Shown here piece after piece: positions 49,752 through 58,890 of a stretch of 64,000 nt of DNA. The position numbers were made by a program, and so were the translations under genes. The notes beneath the pieces are model-generated. The model saw nothing but the letters and a program-made list of their open reading frames with translations, ran no database searches and was not told the DNA's origin. Positions within the stretch are counted from its first letter, which is position 1. The number at the start of each line of letters is the position of its first letter. The DNA is from Novosphingobium aquimarinum (GTDB lineage: Bacteria > Pseudomonadota > Alphaproteobacteria > Sphingomonadales > Sphingomonadaceae): assembly GCF_009746585.1 (NCBI RefSeq), contig NZ_WRPO01000011.1, positions 1 to 64,000 on the forward strand. The letters are read 5' to 3'.

Positions 49752-52067
49752 ATGGCCGAGGCTGCCACCGACGAAGACGTACGTACCATCAAATTGCAGG
49801 TTGCCGCCGCGAGGCAGGAAGAAAGCGGTCGCGGGATCGCCCGCCTGTCGCGCGCATCCTTGTCCGCGATCGGCGCGCTCGAGGGCGACACGCTCGAAAT
49901 CAACGGCAAGCAGATGACGGTGGCGCGCGCGATGCTCGCCTATCCCGAGGACGAGGATCTGCAAGTGATCCGCCTCGACGGCCTGCAGCGCGGCAACGCC
50001 GAAGTCGGCTCGGGCGAGCACGTGCGCGTGCGAAAGGCCGAATCGCGGCCTGCGCAACGCGTGGTCTTCGCTCCGGCGCATCGCGAAATGCGGCTGCAGG
50101 GCCCGACCGTGGCGCTAAAGCGCAACTTCGCGGGCCGGCCGATGGTTCAGGGCGACCTCGTCGCCACGACTGGCCAGCAGCAAGTCGCGGACATTCCGCC
50201 GCAGCTGCGCCGCATGTTCAACGCGCCCGCCTATGCCCTCACGCAGATCCGCCTCAACGTCGTCTCGACCGTGCCCAAAGGCATCGTCCATATCGACGAG
50301 AACACCGAGGTCGAACTGCGCGAAATGTTCGAGGAAGCGCAAGGCCCGCGCGGCGACATCAACTACGACGATGTCGGCGGCATGGGCGAGACGATTACCG
50401 CGCTGCGCGAGATGGTCGAGCTGCCGCTGCGCTATCCCGAGCTGTTCACGCGCCTGGGTGTCGATCCGCCGAAGGGCGTGTTGCTGCATGGCCCGCCAGG
50501 CACCGGCAAGACTCGCCTCGCGCAGGCGGTCGCCAACGAGAGCGACGCGAACTTCCTGCTCATCAACGGCCCCGAGATCATGGGTTCGGGCTATGGCGAG
50601 AGCGAGAAGGCGCTGCGCGAAGTGTTCGAGGAGGCGGCCAAGTCCAGTCCCGCGATCATCTTCATCGACGAGATCGATTCGATCGCGCCCAAGCGCGACC
50701 AGGTCCACGGCGAAGCCGAGAAACGCCTCGTCGCGCAGTTGCTGACGCTGATGGACGGCCTCAACAGCCGCGCCAACGTGGTCGTGATCGCCGCCACCAA
50801 TCGCCCCGAAGCGATCGATTCGGCCTTGCGCCGTCCGGGTCGCTTCGATCGCGAGATCATCGTCGGCGTGCCGGACGAAAGCGGTCGTCGCGAGATCCTG
50901 ACGATCCACACGCGCGGCATGCCGCTCGGCGCCGATGTCGACCTCAAGGAGCTGTCCCGCACCACGCACGGCTTCGTCGGGGCCGACATCGCCGCGCTCG
51001 CGCGTGAGGCGGCGATCGAATCGGTGCGCCGGATCATGCCGCAAATCGATTTCGAGGAGCGCACGATCCCGGCCGAAGTGCTCGAAAGCCTTTCGGTCGA
51101 GCGCAACGATTTCGTCGAGGCGCTCAAGCGCGTCCAGCCGAGCGCGATGCGCGAAGTCATGGTGCAAGTGCCGGACATCGGCTGGGAAGACATCGGCGGG
51201 CTCGACGATGCGCAGATGAAGCTGAAGGAAGGCATCGAACTTCCGCTCAAGAACCCGGAAAGCTTCCACAAGCTGGGCATTCGCCCGGCCAAGGGCTTCC
51301 TGCTCTATGGGCCTCCGGGCACGGGCAAGACGCTGCTGGCCAAGGCCGTCGCCAAGGAGGCAGATGCCAACTTCATCTCGATCAAGTCCTCGGACCTGCT
51401 GTCGAAATGGTACGGCGAGAGCGAACAGCAGATCGCCAAGCTGTTCGCCCGCGCCCGGCAAGTCGCGCCTTGCGTGATCTTCATCGACGAGATCGACAGC
51501 CTGGTGCCCGCGCGCGGATCGGGCGGTTCGATGGGCGAGCCGCAAGTGACCGCACGCGTGGTCAATACGCTGCTCACCGAGATGGACGGCATGGAGGATC
51601 TGCAATCGGTCGTGCTGGTGGGCGCCACCAACCGCCCGGCGCTGCTCGATCCGGCGCTGCTGCGGCCGGGTCGCTTCGACGAGCTGGTCTACGTCGGCAC
51701 TCCCGACCAGGCGGGCCGCGAACACATTCTCGGCATCCACACCGCCAAGATGCCGCTGGGCGAGGACGTCTCGCTGGCCGACATCGCCGCGCGGACCGAG
51801 CGCTTCACCGGCGCCGATCTGGAAGACGTGGTGCGCCGCGCCGGCCTGATCGCGATCCGCAAGCACGGCGCCGAAGTCAGCACCGTATCGCGAGCGGAAT
51901 TCGAGGAAGCGCTGGAAGACAGCCGCGCGACCGTGACGGCCGAGATGGAAGAAGAATACAACAAGATGAAGGGCGAACTGAAGAAGCGCGCCATGGCGGT
52001 GGAGCCGATCGGCTTCATCACGCCCGGCATGCTGGAGCCGATTCGCGAGAAGAAGCACGGCGACTGA
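49752..52067 (+). CDS. Cdc48/VCP-like AAA ATPase (bacterial, 771 aa)
   Basis: The 771-residue product matches Cdc48/p97 with an N-domain (about 1-190: double-psi barrel with SRASLSAIGALEGDTLEING) and two AAA modules. Walker A of module 1 starts at residue 247 (GPPGTGKTRLAQAV) and of module 2 at residue 520 (GPPGTGKTLLAKAV). Walker B is FIDEIDSIAPKRD and FIDEIDSLVPARG. Pore loops include YGESEKALREVF and WYGESEQQIAKLF. Such unfoldases extract proteins for degradation in archaea and eukaryotes and are present in some bacteria, but the clients here are unknown. No proteasome genes are nearby. Confidence 0.94.
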   Translation: MAEAATDEDVRTIKLQVAAARQEESGRGIARLSRASLSAIGALEGDTLEINGKQMTVARAMLAYPEDEDLQVIRLDGLQRGNAEVGSGEHVRVRKAESRPAQRVVFAPAHREMRLQGPTVALKRNFAGRPMVQGDLVATTGQQQVADIPPQLRRMFNAPAYALTQIRLNVVSTVPKGIVHIDENTEVELREMFEEAQGPRGDINYDDVGGMGETITALREMVELPLRYPELFTRLGVDPPKGVLLHGPPGTGKTRLAQAVANESDANFLLINGPEIMGSGYGESEKALREVFEEAAKSSPAIIFIDEIDSIAPKRDQVHGEAEKRLVAQLLTLMDGLNSRANVVVIAATNRPEAIDSALRRPGRFDREIIVGVPDESGRREILTIHTRGMPLGADVDLKELSRTTHGFVGADIAALAREAAIESVRRIMPQIDFEERTIPAEVLESLSVERNDFVEALKRVQPSAMREVMVQVPDIGWEDIGGLDDAQMKLKEGIELPLKNPESFHKLGIRPAKGFLLYGPPGTGKTLLAKAVAKEADANFISIKSSDLLSKWYGESEQQIAKLFARARQVAPCVIFIDEIDSLVPARGSGGSMGEPQVTARVVNTLLTEMDGMEDLQSVVLVGATNRPALLDPALLRPGRFDELVYVGTPDQAGREHILGIHTAKMPLGEDVSLADIAARTERFTGADLEDVVRRAGLIAIRKHGAEVSTVSRAEFEEALEDSRATVTAEMEEEYNKMKGELKKRAMAVEPIGFITPGMLEPIREKKHGD

Positions 52068-52075
52068 TCGCTGCA

Positions 52076-52108
52076 GGACTGCGCGGGATCATCCATCCCG
52101 CGCAGTCC
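52076..52108 (+). terminator. 14-bp stem hairpin after the Cdc48-like gene
   Basis: GGACTGCGCGGGAT (52076-52089) and ATCCCGCGCAGTCC (52095-52108) form a perfect stem with a 5-nt loop. Only TT follows, so termination may need Rho or may be partial. Confidence 0.6.
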
Positions 52109-52223
52109 TTGCCGTTGCAGAAAACGCGCGGTAGTATCTTTCTGGCTTTAAACGGAGACGCCGGTCCGATGAACATCTGAGCACATAGCAGCCCTTCCTC
52201 ACGCTATTTGCCGGTGTTGACCC

Positions 52224-53798
52224 ATGACATTGCTGACACTCGACCGCGTTTCGTGCGCGACGCCCGATGGCACTCGCCTGTTTTCCGATCTGACTTTCGC
52301 GCTGGGCCGCGAGATTCTGGGCCTTGTCGGTCGTAACGGTTCGGGCAAGTCGACCCTGCTGCGCGCGATTGCGGGTGAATATCCGCTGGCCGCAGGCACA
52401 ATCACGACACAAGCGCGCGTTGCCAGCTTGCGCCAGCTGCCCCGTGCCGCCGACGCGACCGTGGGCGATGCGCTCGAATGCGCGGATGCGCTGGCGGTGA
52501 TTGCGCGGATCGAAGCGGGCGAGGCGCGCGCCGACGATCTCGACCGCGCCGACTGGTCCCTGCCCGCCCGGCTCGAGGCCGCGTTTGCCGCGGCCGGTTT
52601 CGCCGAGGTCGCGCCGGACCGGCCTTTGGCTACGCTGAGCGGGGGCGAGCGCACCCGACTGATGCTCGCCGGCATGCTGCTGGGCGAACCCGACGTGCTG
52701 CTGCTCGACGAACCGACCAACAATCTCGATGCCGAAGGGCGCGCGGCGGTGGCGCAATTGCTCGCAAGCTGGCCCGGTGGCGCGATCGTCGCCAGCCATG
52801 ACCGCGCGCTTCTCGCCGACGTCGATGCGATCATCGAGCTCACCCAAACGGGCGTCCACCGCATCGGCGGCGGCTGGGCGCTGTTTGCCGAGCGTCGGGA
52901 CGCTGAGCGCGAAGCGGCCCAACGCGACGTCGAAAAGGGCCGGCAGGGCCTGGCGCAAGCTCGGCGCGAAAGCCAGCAGGCGCGCGAGAAGCAGGCGCGG
53001 CGCGATGCGCGAGGTCGGCAGGCCGGGACGCGCGGTGGCGAACCGAAGATCCTGTTCGGCGCGCGCAAACGTCAGGCCGAGGCCACTGCCGGGCGCGTGC
53101 GCGGGCAAGGCGATGCGGTGGTGAGCGAGGCACAGGCGGAGCTTGCCGCGGTCCGCGAACGGATCGAAGTGCTCGATCCGGTCCGGCTCGACCTGCCGTC
53201 CTGCGGTCTCGCGATGAACCACGTGCTGATCGAAGCGCGCGGCATCGTCTGCCGGCGCGACGCGCGGCAATTGTTCGGCCCGCTCGATATCGTGGTGCGC
53301 GGGCCGCAGCGAATCGCCCTCACGGGTCGCAACGGCGCAGGCAAGACCAGTCTCGTGCGCATCCTGCTGGGACTCGAGCCCCCCGCGCATGGGGAAGTCC
53401 GGTGCGATCGCGATCGTTCGGCTCTGCTCGACCAGAATCTGACACTGCTGGATGGGACCGCGACCGTGCTCGATGCGATCCGCCGGCTCGCACCCGGTCT
53501 CGACGCGCACGCGGCGCATGCGGCGCTCGCGGCCGCGGGGTTTCGCAACACCTGGGCGGAGCGCGATCCGGCAAGCCTCTCCGGCGGGGAGCGCATGCGC
53601 CTCGCACTCGCCGGGCTGTTCGCAAGGCCGCAGCCGCCGCAGTTATTGGTGCTCGACGAGCCCAGCAATCACCTCGATCTGGCTTCGTTAGAACTGCTCG
53701 AGATGGCGCTGGCGGATTACGACGGCGCGATCCTGTGCGTGAGCCACGACCCCGCCTTTCGCGCGAGGCTGCGCCTGACCGAAACCATCGCGCTCTAG
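52224..53798 (+). CDS. ABC-F family ATP-binding protein
   Basis: The 524-residue product has two ABC domains without membrane helices, the ABC-F layout. Walker A motifs are LVGRNGSGKSTLLRAI and LTGRNGAGKTSLVRIL. Signatures are ATLSGGERTRLMLAGMLLGE and ASLSGGERMRLALAGLFARP, and Walker B motifs are LLLDEPTNNLDAEG and VLDEPSNHLDLASL. An arginine-rich linker (about 225-300) joins them, as in ABC-F proteins that bind the ribosomal E-site. A resistance or stress role is possible, but the subfamily cannot be set from sequence. Confidence 0.9.
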   Translation: MTLLTLDRVSCATPDGTRLFSDLTFALGREILGLVGRNGSGKSTLLRAIAGEYPLAAGTITTQARVASLRQLPRAADATVGDALECADALAVIARIEAGEARADDLDRADWSLPARLEAAFAAAGFAEVAPDRPLATLSGGERTRLMLAGMLLGEPDVLLLDEPTNNLDAEGRAAVAQLLASWPGGAIVASHDRALLADVDAIIELTQTGVHRIGGGWALFAERRDAEREAAQRDVEKGRQGLAQARRESQQAREKQARRDARGRQAGTRGGEPKILFGARKRQAEATAGRVRGQGDAVVSEAQAELAAVRERIEVLDPVRLDLPSCGLAMNHVLIEARGIVCRRDARQLFGPLDIVVRGPQRIALTGRNGAGKTSLVRILLGLEPPAHGEVRCDRDRSALLDQNLTLLDGTATVLDAIRRLAPGLDAHAAHAALAAAGFRNTWAERDPASLSGGERMRLALAGLFARPQPPQLLVLDEPSNHLDLASLELLEMALADYDGAILCVSHDPAFRARLRLTETIAL

Positions 53799-53819
53799 TG
53801 TCTTGCCGGGGCGAAGCCG

Positions 53820-54971
53820 TCAGGCGTTGGCCGCGCGCGCGCGATCCGCGGTATCGCTGCGTTCGCCGATCATTTCGACCATCGACGGCGTCGCACTCAG
53901 CTCGACCGCCGAAACCGGCATGATGCGATTGCGCACGATCGTTTCGGGCCGAGTCTCGCGAATCCAGGCGATCAGCGCCTCGCGAATGTCACAGCGCAAG
54001 TCGAACAGGGTGGGCGAATCCTTGGCGGTCATCAGGAAACGCACCTCGATTGCATCGCGCGTGAGCTCGGTCACTTGCATGTGCTTCACCCGCTTATCCC
54101 AACGCGCGTTGCTTTCGACCAGCTCGTAGAACTTCTCCCGGAACGGCTCGAGCTCGGTCATCGGATCGACGTAGAGCATCACGGTTCCGAGCAGCTGCGA
54201 TGTGGTCTTGGTCCAGTTCTGGAAGATCTCGTCGAGGAACTTCTGCGTGGGGACCACAAGCCGCCGTTCGTCCCAGACTTTGACCACGACGTAGGTCATC
54301 CGGATCTCCTCGATCCAGCCCCACTCGCCGCCGATGATCACGGCATCGCCGATCACCACCGGCTCGGTCAGCGCCATCTGGAAGCCCGCGATCAGCGACT
54401 TGAGCGCCGGTTGCGCGGCCGCGCCGACCGCAAGGCCCGCCAGACCTGCCGATGCGACCAGCGTCACGCCGATGTCGCGCACCCCGGGAATCGAGAGCAA
54501 CATCATCCCGACGGTGACGAACACGATCGCGAAGCTGGCGATCCGCCCGAAGATCGAGATCCGCGTTCGCTTCCGGCGGTTGCGCCGGTTGTCGTCCATC
54601 GAGATGTCGCTGCGCAGGATCGCGGTTTCGACCAGGGCGTGGAGGATGGCGAGCGCCATCCAGCCGATCATCAGCGGCATCACCAGCCCGCCGAGCCGCT
54701 CCCACACGGCTTCGAGCGCCGGTGTCTCGCGCGCCGCCACCACCAGCGCGAGGGCTATCAAGGCCCAGCGGGTGGGCCGCGCGATGCGAGACACCAGGAT
54801 ATGATCGGATTTCGACGCGGTGGCACCCGCCAGTCTTCGCAACACGCGGAAGACCACTGCATGGATGACGAGCGCGACCGTGACCGCGATGAAAGCGATG
54901 ATGGCGGCGGTGACCGACTGCTGTGCCCATTCGGGCAGGCCACCGATCAGTTGATGATACGGGTCCAGCAT
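53820..54971 (-). CDS. MscS-family mechanosensitive channel
   Basis: The 383-residue product has N-terminal membrane helices, then the conserved TM3 pore helix GVTLVASAGLAGLAVGAAAQ, and the cytoplasmic beta domain with ALTEPVVIGDAVIIGGEWGW and VPTQKFLDEIFQNWTKTTSQ. The layout fits MscS/YnaI-type channels that release solutes on hypo-osmotic shock. No fusion domains are present. It converges with the ABC-F gene. Confidence 0.92.
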   Translation of the reverse strand: MLDPYHQLIGGLPEWAQQSVTAAIIAFIAVTVALVIHAVVFRVLRRLAGATASKSDHILVSRIARPTRWALIALALVVAARETPALEAVWERLGGLVMPLMIGWMALAILHALVETAILRSDISMDDNRRNRRKRTRISIFGRIASFAIVFVTVGMMLLSIPGVRDIGVTLVASAGLAGLAVGAAAQPALKSLIAGFQMALTEPVVIGDAVIIGGEWGWIEEIRMTYVVVKVWDERRLVVPTQKFLDEIFQNWTKTTSQLLGTVMLYVDPMTELEPFREKFYELVESNARWDKRVKHMQVTELTRDAIEVRFLMTAKDSPTLFDLRCDIREALIAWIRETRPETIVRNRIMPVSAVELSATPSMVEMIGERSDTADRARAANA

Positions 54972-55052
54972 GCCCCTAGATTATGCTGCATCGCAGCATT
55001 TGCAAGCGGGTGTCGTGATTGTCTGTGCAGGGTCGGAGGATTTCGCTGCCGA

Positions 55053-57908
55053 TCAGTGCGCCGCGCCCCAGCTCAATCCGTGGCCGATCTCGACGCCGAG
55101 CGGGATGTCGAGCTTCACCGCCGGCAGCGCGGCTTCGCTCATCACCCGCTCGATCACCGGAGCGGCGGCTTCGACATCGCCTTCGGGCAGCTCGAACACC
55201 AGTTCGTCGTGCACTTGCAGCAGCATCCGCACGTTGGGCAGGCCCGCATCGGCGAGCGCGGGGAGTATGCGGACCATGGCGCGCTTGATGATGTCGGCGC
55301 TGGTGCCCTGGATCGGCGCATTGATCGCGGCGCGTTCCGAGCCCTGGCGCTCGGCCTGATTCTTCGACGTGATGCGCGGAAACCAGGTCTTGCGGCCGAA
55401 CAGCGTCTCCGAATAGCCCAGCGCGCGCACCGTCTCGAGCGTCTCGTGGATGTAGCGCTGGATACCGGGGAAGCGCTCGAAATAGCGGTCGATCATCGCT
55501 TGCGCCTCGTCGGGCTCGGTGCCGAGGCGGCCCGCGAGCCCCCAACGCGAAATGCCGTAGAGAATCGCGAAGTTGATCGTCTTGGCGCGGCCGCGGGTGT
55601 CGCGATCGACCGTGCCGAACATTTCCATCGCGGTGCGCGAGTGGATATCCTCGCCGTTGGCGAAGGCTTCCTTGAGGCTCGGCACGTCCGCCATGTGGGC
55701 GGCAAGGCGCAGTTCGATCTGGGAATAGTCGGCCGAGAGCAGCACGTTGCCCGGCTCGGCGACGAAACAGTCGCGGATCTGGCGGCCGATCTCGGTGCGA
55801 ATCGGGATGTTCTGCAAGTTGGGATCGGTCGAGGAAAGCCGCCCGGTCTGCGCGCCGACCAGCGAATACGAGGTATGGACGCGGCCGGTATCGGGGTTGA
55901 TCGCGGCCTGCAGCGCCTCGGTATAAGTCGAGCGCAGCTTGGAAAGCTGGCGCCATTCGAGCACCTTGTTGGCGACTTCGGCGCCCTCGCCTGCCAGCTT
56001 TTCGAGCACGGCCTGATCGGTCGAGTACTGGCCCGACTTGCCCTTGCGGCCGCCTTTGTAGCCCAGCTTGTCGAACAGGATTTCGCCCAGCTGCTTGGGG
56101 CTGCCGATGGTGAATTCCTGACCGACGCTGGCAAATACCTCCTTCTCGATCCCGCCGATGGCCTCGGCGAACTGACTCGAAAGGTGCGCGAGCTTGTCGC
56201 GATCGACCTTGATGCCCTGACGCTCCATGTGCGCGACCACCGGGATCAGCGGGCGATCGACCCGCTCGTAGATCCGCGTCCCACCCTCGAACGAGAGCCG
56301 GGGCCTGAGGTGGGCGTGCAGGCGCCAGGTGACGTCGGCATCCTCGGCGGCATATTGCGTCGCGCGATCGAGCGGGACTTCGCCGAAGGGAATCGCCTTC
56401 TTGCCGCTGCCGCAGATGTCCTTGAAAGTCAGCGTGGTGTGCGACAAGTGCCGCTCGGACAATTCGTCCATCCCGTGCCCGCCGCCGATGCCTTCGAGCT
56501 GGCGGCCTGCATCGAGGCAGAACGAGACGATCATGGTGTCGTCGACCGGCGCCACCTCGATGCCGTGCCGGGCGAGCACGTTGATGTCGTACTTGATGTT
56601 CTGCCCGACCTTGAGGATGGCATCGCTTTCCAGCAGCGGTTTCAGCCGCGCGAGCGCTTCGTCCTTCGCAACCTGCTCGGGCTTCTCCGCGAACATGTCG
56701 GTCCCGCCATGGCCGAGCGGAATGTAGCAGGCATCGTTGGGGCCGAGCGCCAGGCTGATCCCGGCCAGATCGGCGCGCATCGCATCGAGCGCGGAGGTCT
56801 CGGTGTCGATGGCGACCACGCGCGCCGCGGCAGACCGCGCGATCCATTCGTCGAGTTCGCCGACGGTGGTGACGCACTTGTAGGCCTCGCGATCGACCGG
56901 CGGCATCTCCGGCAGCGGCTGGCGCGCCGCGCCTTCGGCGGGGGCCGCGCCGGCGGTCACGGCTTTGGCCGGATTGAGCCGAGTCGCCTGTTCGGGGCTG
57001 CCCGAGCCGGCATGCAGGCGCTTCAGCAAGCTGGTGAAGCCGTGCGTCTCGAGAAAGGCGCCAAGCGGTTCCGGCGGGATCGCATCGAGCCTGAAGTCCT
57101 CGATCGCGATCGGCAGCGAACAATCTTCCTTCAGCGTCACCAGCACGCGCGAGAGGCGCGCCATGTCGGCCTGCTCGATCAAGCGTTCCTGCAGCTTGGA
57201 CTTCTTCATCTCCGGCGCGGCGGCCAGTGCCGATTCGAGATCGCCGTAGTCCTGGATGAGCTTGGTCGCGGTCTTGGGGCCAACCCCGTAGACGCCGGGG
57301 ACATTGTCGACCGAATCGCCCATCAGCGCGAGCACGTCGCCCACCTTCTCGGGGGGAACGCCGAACTTCTCGATCACTTCGGGCACGTCGATCCGCGCGT
57401 TCTTCATCGTGTCGAGCATGTCGATGCAGCCACCTTCATGGCCGTCGGCGGGATCGCCGCACCGGCCGACGAGCTGCATCAGGTCCTTGTCGGACGAGAC
57501 GATCGTCACGTCCCAGCCCCGTCGCGTGGCGGCGCGGGCGTAGCTGGCGATGAGATCGTCCGCCTCGAAGCCTTCTTCCTCGATACAGGCCAAGCTGAAA
57601 GCGCGGGTCGCGTCGCGAATCAGCGGGAACTGCGGGACGAGGTCCTCAGGCGGCGGCGGGCGATTGGCCTTGTACTGATCGTAGAGCTCGTTGCGGAACG
57701 AATGCGACGACTTGTCGAGAATCACTGCGAGATGCGTCGGCCCGTCCGCCTTGTTGAGATCCTCGGCCAGTTTCCACAACATCGTCGTGTAACCGTAGAC
57801 CGCACCGACCGGGGTGCCTTCCGGGTTCGTCAGCGGCGGGAGGCGATGATAGGCGCGAAAGATATAGGCCGATCCGTCGACCAGGTAGAGATGCTGCTTG
57901 GGCTCCAT
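55053..57908 (-). CDS. polA: DNA polymerase I
   Basis: PolA fills gaps and removes RNA primers. The 951-residue product has an N-terminal 5'-3' exonuclease domain (VDGSAYIFRAYHRLPPLTNP), a 3'-5' proofreading domain with an intact DxE in VVAIDTETSALDAM, and a C-terminal polymerase with DYSQIELRLAAHMADV (motif A), GRAKTINFAILYGISRWGLA (motif B) and LLQVHDELVFELPEGD (motif C). All catalytic residues expected are present. The start ATG is at 57906-57908, next to a divergent lipoprotein gene. Confidence 0.98.
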   Translation of the reverse strand: MEPKQHLYLVDGSAYIFRAYHRLPPLTNPEGTPVGAVYGYTTMLWKLAEDLNKADGPTHLAVILDKSSHSFRNELYDQYKANRPPPPEDLVPQFPLIRDATRAFSLACIEEEGFEADDLIASYARAATRRGWDVTIVSSDKDLMQLVGRCGDPADGHEGGCIDMLDTMKNARIDVPEVIEKFGVPPEKVGDVLALMGDSVDNVPGVYGVGPKTATKLIQDYGDLESALAAAPEMKKSKLQERLIEQADMARLSRVLVTLKEDCSLPIAIEDFRLDAIPPEPLGAFLETHGFTSLLKRLHAGSGSPEQATRLNPAKAVTAGAAPAEGAARQPLPEMPPVDREAYKCVTTVGELDEWIARSAAARVVAIDTETSALDAMRADLAGISLALGPNDACYIPLGHGGTDMFAEKPEQVAKDEALARLKPLLESDAILKVGQNIKYDINVLARHGIEVAPVDDTMIVSFCLDAGRQLEGIGGGHGMDELSERHLSHTTLTFKDICGSGKKAIPFGEVPLDRATQYAAEDADVTWRLHAHLRPRLSFEGGTRIYERVDRPLIPVVAHMERQGIKVDRDKLAHLSSQFAEAIGGIEKEVFASVGQEFTIGSPKQLGEILFDKLGYKGGRKGKSGQYSTDQAVLEKLAGEGAEVANKVLEWRQLSKLRSTYTEALQAAINPDTGRVHTSYSLVGAQTGRLSSTDPNLQNIPIRTEIGRQIRDCFVAEPGNVLLSADYSQIELRLAAHMADVPSLKEAFANGEDIHSRTAMEMFGTVDRDTRGRAKTINFAILYGISRWGLAGRLGTEPDEAQAMIDRYFERFPGIQRYIHETLETVRALGYSETLFGRKTWFPRITSKNQAERQGSERAAINAPIQGTSADIIKRAMVRILPALADAGLPNVRMLLQVHDELVFELPEGDVEAAAPVIERVMSEAALPAVKLDIPLGVEIGHGLSWGAAH

Positions 57909-58215
57909 GACCGGTCCCTAGCAGCGCGCGCGCGCAAGGTCATTTCCCATCTGTGGCAATGATCTGGGACAAGAACGACGGGCTCGGAGCGCAATTGGGG
58001 CACGTTTCCCGGAAATGGACATATCCTTGCCACAGTTTGCGTTTACTGTCGTAATCTGAGGTGAATTGCGACCGGCTGATGTGCGAATCGTCGGCATGCA
58101 CTTGCGCCTATGCGACAAGACGTTTATTTCACGCGGCGAAGTCTATCCGATGGGTAGGCTTTCGGGCCGGTCTAAGCCGTGCTCGTTCCAATCGCTGTTC
58201 AAGGAATACAACCAC
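57909..58215. other. 307-bp divergent promoter region
   Basis: It should contain promoters of polA and of the Ala-rich lipoprotein. Tandem CGCG repeats lie next to polA. No other gene or hairpin was recognised. Confidence 0.45.
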
Positions 58216-58515
58216 ATGCGCAAGATCGTTCTCGCCGCTGCCGCTACCATCGGCGCGCTCACTCTCGCTGCTTGCTCGGAAACCACTCAGGACTCCGCTG
58301 AAGCCACGGCTTCGTCGGCTGCCGACGACATGGGCATGATGGCGACCGACGCCGCCGACGCCATGGGTGACGCCGCTGCCGACGCTTCGGCCGCCGCCGA
58401 CGAAATGGGCGAAGCCGCCAAGGACGCTGGCGCCGAAGCCGCCGACGCCGCTGGCGACACCGCCGACGCCGCCGAGAACGCCGCTCGCGACGCCGAAGCT
58501 GAGATGAAGCAGTAA
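58216..58515 (+). CDS. Alanine/acid-rich small lipoprotein with tandem repeats
   Basis: The 99-residue product has a lipoprotein signal (RKIVLAAAATIGALTLAAC) with lipobox LAAC. The mature 80 residues are almost entirely repeats of Ala, Asp and Glu with heptad-like spacing (for example AADAMGDAAADASAAADEMG), so a coiled coil is likely, similar in style to small periplasmic Lpp-like or stress-related lipoproteins. A strong terminator follows 23 bp after the stop. The function is not known. Confidence 0.85.
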   Translation: MRKIVLAAAATIGALTLAACSETTQDSAEATASSAADDMGMMATDAADAMGDAAADASAAADEMGEAAKDAGAEAADAAGDTADAAENAARDAEAEMKQ

Positions 58516-58538
58516 GCTTCGATCCGCTTGCAAACGTC

Positions 58539-58577
58539 GAGGGGCGCTCCGGTCGACCGGAGCGCCCCTCTTCTTTT
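58539..58577 (+). terminator. Intrinsic terminator of the Ala-rich lipoprotein
   Basis: GAGGGGCGCTCCGG and CCGGAGCGCCCCTC form a perfect 14-bp stem with a TCGA loop (58539-58570), followed by TTCTTTT. Confidence 0.93.
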
Positions 58578-58611
58578 GTGGGCGCTCCCTGAACCAGAAG
58601 GGAGGATCCGA

Positions 58612-58890
58612 ATGATGGCGTCCAAAGCCATCGTCGAAACCTGGGTCGCACGCTATAACGCCAGCGATGCCGAGGGGCTCGCCGCGCTTGACGCGCCGGA
58701 TGCGGCCAATCACCAGGTCACGCAGGCGCCCGTCCAGGGCCGCGACTTGATCCGCGCGATGTTCGCACGCGAGTTCGCCGACATGACCTGCATTCCCGAA
58801 GCGATCCACGAGGCGGGCGACGGCTCACGTTGGCCCGACGCCGAACTCGGCGGTGGCGGGTGCTTGACGGGAACGGCCGAACTGTTCTGA
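58612..58890 (+). pseudogene. Truncated SnoaL/NTF2-like gene
   Basis: The ATG has an AGGGAGGAT ribosome-binding site. The first 70 residues (KAIVETWVARYNASDAEGLA to FADMTCIPEAIHEAGDG) are a normal start of a SnoaL-like NTF2-fold protein. After the EAIHEAGDG segment the frame reads GSRWPDAELGGGGCLTGTAE and stops at 92 residues. These last residues run over the 3' end of the acyltransferase gene on the other strand. NTF2-like proteins usually have about 115-130 residues, so the gene lost its end at a junction near 58820. Confidence 0.65.

Noticed and set aside
54075..57962. A 1295-codon plus-strand open frame antisense to mscS and polA
   Set aside because: It covers two convincing opposite-strand genes and has low-complexity His/Arg/Glu composition. 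Long antisense frames are expected at this GC content.
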